Shown here in pieces: positions 60,253-64,000 of a stretch of 64,000 nt of DNA. Position 1 is the first letter of the stretch, and the number at the start of each line of letters is the position of its first letter. A model generated the notes under the pieces. That model did no database searches and was not told the DNA's origin. It saw nothing but the letters and a program-made list of their open reading frames with translations. Source of the DNA: Streptomyces sp. 11x1 (lineage in GTDB: Bacteria; Actinomycetota; Actinomycetes; Streptomycetales; Streptomycetaceae); the NCBI RefSeq assembly GCF_032598905.1, contig NZ_CP122458.1, positions 4,675,001 through 4,739,000 of the forward strand. The letters are read 5' to 3'. The position numbers were made by a program, and so were the translations under genes.

Positions 60253-61241
60253 GCACAGCGACACACACGGAACACGGCGCGGAAAAGCTATGCGCCAAAG
60301 GGGCGGAGTTATACGAACGAGCCCTCCGCGAAGGACATGTACGCAGCGAGGACGCAGCCGAGACCCCTTGTCTCCTCGCCTTCGGGCTCCTCCGCCCTGC
60401 CACCGACGGCCCGGGGCGGTTGGAACCCGTCTCACCCGTCGCGGCCCTCCATCGGCTCCTGCGCGGCATCGAGGATCGCATATCCCGCGAACGCCACCGT
60501 GAGGAACAGCTGACCGCGATGTTCGAACCGCTAATGCGCGTCGACACGCGCCACACGGGAATCGTGGACAATTCGGCGATCGCTTTCCTCAGTGGTTCCG
60601 AGCAGATCAACGAGGCCATCACCGCGGCTGTCGCCGACGCGTCGCGGGAACTTCTGTGTATCCAGCCACACGTCAGATACCACCATCAGCAGAACCGCCA
60701 TGTCGCACTGGACCGCGACCAAGCCGTGCTGGACCGCGGTGTCCGTATCCGCACCCTCTACCAGCACACTCTCCGCCACGCTCCCATGGTCCTCGCGCGC
60801 TACGAACAGCTGAAGGGCGATACCGAGGCACGCACGCTCGACGAGATCACCGACCGGCTCATCGTCGTCGACGGCGAAGTCGCCTTCATCTCCGGTGACA
60901 AGGCCGGCTCCACCGCTCTGGCGGTCCGCCAGCCAGCCCTGGTCGGATACTTCGCCACGTTCTTCGACCGCCTCTGGCGGCTGGCCACCCCGATGTATCC
61001 CGACGCGGTCCAGCCCCCAACGATCCACGGCATCACCCCCCGCCAACGCGCCATCGCCGCCCTCCTCACCGAAGGCCACACCGACACCGCCATCGCCGAC
61101 CGCCTCGGCATGAACGTCCGCACCGCCCGCGTCCACATCGCCAAACTCGCCGCCACCCTCGGCAGCGAAAGCCGCGCTCAACTCGGCTACCTCATCGGGC
61201 GGTCGGGGATTCTGGAGCGGGAGCCGAAACTGAGGCCGTAG
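60249..61241 (+). CDS. LuxR-type regulator with TrmB/PLD-like sensor, paralog D
   Basis: 330 residues; GTG overlaps the stop of C. Contains a TTA codon at 60309-60311 (codon 21, in GAELYERAL), so bldA dependence is likely. Sensor and HTH as in C (LLCIQPHVRYHHQQNRHVALDRDQ; IRTLYQHTLRHAPMVLARYEQL; RTLDEITDRLIVVDGEVAFIS; RQRAIAALLTEGHTDTAIADRLGM; TARVHIAKLAATLGSES). The 3' end overlaps the convergent paralog E by 50 bases. Confidence 0.88.
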   Translation: MSTATHTEHGAEKLCAKGAELYERALREGHVRSEDAAETPCLLAFGLLRPATDGPGRLEPVSPVAALHRLLRGIEDRISRERHREEQLTAMFEPLMRVDTRHTGIVDNSAIAFLSGSEQINEAITAAVADASRELLCIQPHVRYHHQQNRHVALDRDQAVLDRGVRIRTLYQHTLRHAPMVLARYEQLKGDTEARTLDEITDRLIVVDGEVAFISGDKAGSTALAVRQPALVGYFATFFDRLWRLATPMYPDAVQPPTIHGITPRQRAIAALLTEGHTDTAIADRLGMNVRTARVHIAKLAATLGSESRAQLGYLIGRSGILEREPKLRP

Positions 61242-62250
61242 AGGTGGGCAGGCCGGCCGGGGGGGTGGAACGGGGTGGACCGTCGAGGCCGGCCTCAGCG
61301 ATGCGGACGCCCAGTTGCGTGCGGCTGGCCGCGCCGAGGCGTTCGGAGAGGCGGGCGATATGGGCCCGGCAGGTGCGGACGCTGATGCCGAGCCGTTCGG
61401 CGACCACCGCGTCCTGGTGGCCCTCCGCCAGCAGCGCCGCGATGGACCGCTCCCGGTGGGTGATGCCCGCGACACCGGTGGACGGGAGCGATGCGGCGAG
61501 CGGGACTCCGAGGCGCCAGAGGCGTTCGAAGACGGTGACCAGGTACTCCACCAGCGCGGGGTGGCGGATCTCCAGAGCCATGGTGCGGTCGGAGTTCGCG
61601 GGGATGAAGGCCACCGTGCGGTCGAAGACGATGAGGCGTTCCACGACCTCGTCCAGGGTGCGGGCCTCCGCCGACTCCCCCATCAGCTCCATGTAGTTGT
61701 GCAGGCCCTGCCCGTGCCGGGCCACATGCGTGTACAGGTCCCGCATCCGCACGCCCCGGCGGCACATCGCCAGCGCCCGGTGCAGTCCCTCGCGCAGTTC
61801 GTCCTCGCGCCGGATGCCGCCCGGCTGCACGGTCAGCACCTCGGTCGTACAGCGGTCGGTGGCCTCGTCGATCGCCGCCCGGATCCGGGAGAGTCCGTCG
61901 AGCACCCGGATCGCCGTGCTTTCGGCCGGATGCGCTCCCCGGGAGCTGCCGAGCCCGGCGTACCACTCGACCGCGTCGACCGCCGCGCCCATCCGGGCCT
62001 GACTGGCACTCACCTCTGCATGGACGCCGCGCAGCAGCCGGGTCATGACCTCCTGCGGGGAGGTCGGCACCAGCCACCCCATGTCGTCGGGGTCGGGATG
62101 CAGCAGGGCGAGTTCGAGCAGACAGGGCACGGCGTCGGCGTCCGCGCGCGGGACACGGCCCCGCCGTACGGCCCTGGAGTACACCCGGTCCCCGGCCGCG
62201 CAGAGCCGGTCGGCACCGTGCGGATGCTCCTCGGTCGCGTGCCCGGCCAT
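61192..62250 (-). CDS. LuxR-type regulator, paralog E (convergent, more diverged)
   Basis: 352 residues from the ATG at 62250. Same plan but more diverged: DRLCAAGDRVYSRAVRRGRVP, VLTVQPGGIRREDELREGLHRALAMCRRGVRMRDLYTHVARHG, ARTLDEVVERLIVFDRTVAFIP, LEIRHPALVEYLVTVFERLWRL, HTH RERSIAALLAEGHQDAVVAERLGI and TCRAHIARLSERLGAASRTQLG. Points opposite to A-D and overlaps D tail-to-tail by 50 bases, so it is a separate transcript. The C-terminal tail (SVSAPAPESPTAR) is disordered. Confidence 0.85.
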   Translation of the reverse strand: MAGHATEEHPHGADRLCAAGDRVYSRAVRRGRVPRADADAVPCLLELALLHPDPDDMGWLVPTSPQEVMTRLLRGVHAEVSASQARMGAAVDAVEWYAGLGSSRGAHPAESTAIRVLDGLSRIRAAIDEATDRCTTEVLTVQPGGIRREDELREGLHRALAMCRRGVRMRDLYTHVARHGQGLHNYMELMGESAEARTLDEVVERLIVFDRTVAFIPANSDRTMALEIRHPALVEYLVTVFERLWRLGVPLAASLPSTGVAGITHRERSIAALLAEGHQDAVVAERLGISVRTCRAHIARLSERLGAASRTQLGVRIAEAGLDGPPRSTPPAGLPTSTASVSAPAPESPTAR

Positions 62251-62417
62251 CACCCATTCACCCCCGGTTCCAGCCCTTCGCAGCGCAACTATGCGCGGCC
62301 CGCCACCGGCACCGCAACACGGCCATGCCACGTTTATGCACCGGTATACCCATACATATGCCGCTTTCTACACCCTTCAGGCAGTCCGCTCTGCAACAAG
62401 CTGAAGGTGGCGAAGGG

Positions 62418-62582
62418 ATGTGCGTTCCGTGCAAAGTAAGTGAACTCATTCAATCGATCAACCTGAGTCGCCATTTCGCGCGCGACCTGTCGTACAGGGA
62501 CCCACTCGTCGCGTATGGCATCACCGAACGACTTACCGAGAGAGCTTCTCTTTTCCGCTTCGGCGAGGTTCTTCGGGCATGA
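62418..62582 (+). CDS. Possible small ORF, 54 aa
   Basis: ATG 62418 with GAAGGG just upstream; reads MCVPCKVSELIQSINLSRHFARDL and ends before the start of the response regulator. Lower GC than the surroundings. No homology suspected; could be a leader peptide of the next gene or nothing. Confidence 0.25.
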   Translation: MCVPCKVSELIQSINLSRHFARDLSYRDPLVAYGITERLTERASLFRFGEVLRA

Positions 62583-62598
62583 AAACGGGGAGGCGAAA

Positions 62599-63348
62599 TT
62601 GTTACGTGTCTCGATACTCGGGCGCGTGCCGCTGGAAAGGGCCGGGGTCAAGCGCGTTCTGGAGGAGGAGGCGGGGATCCGAGTCGTGGGCGAGGGGAGT
62701 ATGAACGAGTCATCGCACCTCGCCCGGACGGTACGGCCGGACCTGCTCGTCATACTCCACGACGACGCGGACGACGCGCTCGGCGGCCTGGGCTCAATCG
62801 CCCCCAGCCTGCCGAAAATCGTCCTGATGAACCGTCTGTCGGAGCAGGCGACCCGGCTACTGCTGCACCACAGCGCCAACGGGATCCTGCTCCGCGAGGA
62901 CTCCGTCGCCCACCTGCACTGGGCCGTACGGGCCGCCGCGGCGGGCGGCCTCGCCCTTGCACCCACCGCAGCCGCGATGGTGAGGGAACAATGCACTCAG
63001 CCCGACCGCATGAGCGATGAAACATCCGCCGCACGCAATGCGATATCCGCACTGAGTCCGCGCGAGCAGGAAATTCTGGAATTCCTGAAGAAAGGACATT
63101 CGAATGCAGACCTGGCCGACGCCCTGGCCATCAGCGGGCACACCGTGAAGGACCATATCCGCGCCATCTACACGAAACTCGGGGTCGACAACCGCGTGCA
63201 GGCCGCGCGGATCGCCTGGCAGGCGGACGTCGGCAGATCCACGGGTGCGGAGCGACCGGGCGGGCGCCCTGGTCCGGTCACGGACGCGGTCAGGGGCCCC
63301 GGCAGCGGCTTCCGGCCGAGCGGTGCGCTGATTCCCCACCCGCGCTGA
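62599..63348 (+). CDS. Atypical orphan response regulator with LuxR HTH
   Basis: 249 residues from TTG 62599, with a GGGGAGGCG site six bases before it; codon 2 is TTA (62602-62604), a likely bldA control point. The N-terminal receiver-like fold (SILGRVPLERAGVKRVLEEEAGIRVVGEGS) lacks the acidic pocket normally present after the first strand, and no canonical phospho-Asp loop is evident (PDLLVILHDDADDA). C-terminal HTH ALSPREQEILEFLKKGHSNADLADALAI and TVKDHIRAIYTKLGVDNRVQAARI. Probably a phosphorylation-independent, ligand-responsive regulator. No kinase adjacent. Confidence 0.85.
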   Translation: MLRVSILGRVPLERAGVKRVLEEEAGIRVVGEGSMNESSHLARTVRPDLLVILHDDADDALGGLGSIAPSLPKIVLMNRLSEQATRLLLHHSANGILLREDSVAHLHWAVRAAAAGGLALAPTAAAMVREQCTQPDRMSDETSAARNAISALSPREQEILEFLKKGHSNADLADALAISGHTVKDHIRAIYTKLGVDNRVQAARIAWQADVGRSTGAERPGGRPGPVTDAVRGPGSGFRPSGALIPHPR

Positions 63349-63354
63349 CAGCAA

Positions 63355-63389
63355 GGGCTCGGGGAGCACCGGTCTGCGCCCCCGAGCCC
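63355..63389 (+). terminator. Hairpin terminator
   Basis: GGGCTCGGGG ... CCCCGAGCCC directly after the orphan regulator and before the convergent membrane gene. Confidence 0.8.
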
Positions 63390-63403
63390 CTGAGCTGGTG
63401 GTG

Positions 63404-64000
63404 TCAGTCGTTGCGGGGGCGCCACACGGAACCCGTCGACGCCGCCGTGCGGGCACCCCACCACGCCATCACCGCCGCGCAGAGAAGTCCCGCGCCCCCC
63501 ACCGTCGACAGCGCGGACAGCCGGCTCGCCGAATCGGCCATGAGCGGCGTGGTCACGAACCAGGTCACGGCGACCGCCGCGCACACCGCGAAGACGACGG
63601 GCACCAGCAGGGACCACACGGAGACGGAGTAGTACACCCGGACATCGCCCGTCAGTACGGACACCGGGCCCAACTCGCGCCCGGCGCGCACGAACTGGGC
63701 GACGGACCCGATGCCGGCCACCATCACAATGACCAACACCCCGGTGACAGACAACAGTTCGAGCCATTGCTGTGCCGCAATGCCCTCACCACTCCCGCCG
63801 AGTGTGCCGGTCATCGCGAAGACGGTCACCGTCGTCGCCATCGCCAGGTGCTCGTTGGCGGACCGGTGCACCGATGACATCGACAACTCGCGTCCGTCGT
63901 CCGCGAGAACCATCAGGGCCGGAGCCTCGGTCGTCCGCACGATGTCCTCGACGTCGCCCGTCGCGGCGTACAGATCCACGCCCACCGAGCGCTCCAGCTC
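63404..64000 (-). CDS. Membrane protein, 3' part (start beyond window)
   Basis: C-terminal about 195 residues of a leftward gene whose start lies past the right end. Four hydrophobic helices: NEHLAMATTVTVFAMTGTLG, LELLSVTGVLVIVMVAGIG, VWSLLVPVVFAVCAAVAVTW, and LSTVGGAGLLCAAVMAWWG, with basic loops between. The segment RELSMSSVHRSANEHL before the first helix resembles FtsX-type permease loops, so an exporter permease is possible. Truncated by the window edge. Confidence 0.6.
   Translation of the reverse strand, partial: ELERSVGVDLYAATGDVEDIVRTTEAPALMVLADDGRELSMSSVHRSANEHLAMATTVTVFAMTGTLGGSGEGIAAQQWLELLSVTGVLVIVMVAGIGSVAQFVRAGRELGPVSVLTGDVRVYYSVSVWSLLVPVVFAVCAAVAVTWFVTTPLMADSASRLSALSTVGGAGLLCAAVMAWWGARTAASTGSVWRPRND

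Noticed and set aside
1..64000. CRISPR array
   Set aside because: Repeats present are short tandem or inverted types; none shows regularly spaced identical 25-40-base repeats with unique spacers.
1..64000. tRNA, rRNA or tmRNA genes
   Set aside because: No cloverleaf-compatible segment with a TTCRA-type arm and no conserved rRNA stretch was seen by eye; a covariance-model scan was not possible here.

Overview
The window is a stretch of high-GC actinobacterial chromosome, almost certainly Streptomyces. The evidence is the extreme GC bias, dense ATGA/GTGA start-stop overlaps, GTG and TTG starts, rare TTA codons, an HspR-type HAIR operator upstream of clpB, Scr1/DUF397-type genes, and a gene order (purA ... 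tryptophan dioxygenase/kynU ... fba, pyrE ... aminotransferase ... clpB) that I recall from Streptomyces core chromosomes. No tRNA, rRNA or CRISPR array was seen.

Layout. 1-10.5 kb: end of a class III aminotransferase, a GntR regulator, a glycosyltransferase-membrane fusion, small proteins, purA, a diacylglycerol-kinase-like gene, and secreted or lipoprotein genes. 10.5-13.8 kb: a decayed DUF5753/DUF397/ATPase regulatory island with an IS110-family element inserted in one DUF397 gene. 13.8-18.6 kb: small regulators, a LysR/RidA divergent pair, an IS5-type remnant and a methyltransferase. 18.6-25.6 kb: a regulator with a drug-exporter-type ABC pair, a cytochrome P450 and a DesK/NarL-type two-component pair. 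25.7-29 kb: kynurenine-pathway genes (dioxygenase, kynureninase, probable formamidase). 29.4-42.3 kb: secreted barrel protein, a PAS/GAF/PP2C/ATPase regulator, DUF3151, an MFS exporter, fba, pyrE, an epimerase, an SRPBCC protein whose end is tandemly duplicated, and a spermidine-synthase-like membrane protein followed by a large inverted repeat.

42.8-52.4 kb is the most rearranged part. It has three tandem paralogous membrane microproteins with Ser/Gly/Cys repeat tails, a three-blade propeller-like protein, an intact aminotransferase, a toxin-antitoxin pair and a potassium-channel-like gene. At least five broken copies of the aminotransferase 3' end, two copies of a Uma2 gene (one broken) and an M4 metalloprotease are also here. 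YbjN and clpB follow.

56.5-63.4 kb looks like a dedicated signalling locus. A 69-residue secreted peptide precursor carries two DSSWG motifs, one at its very C terminus. It is tightly coupled to a small Rieske-like protein with no intact cluster motif, and is divergent from a tandem array of LuxR-type regulators. There are five paralogs, one broken by an 8-base deletion, plus an atypical orphan response regulator. At least three of these six regulators contain a TTA codon, suggesting bldA-dependent, developmentally timed expression. This locus, the Cys/Gly microproteins and the scattered aminotransferase/Uma2 fragments are the observations most worth following up.
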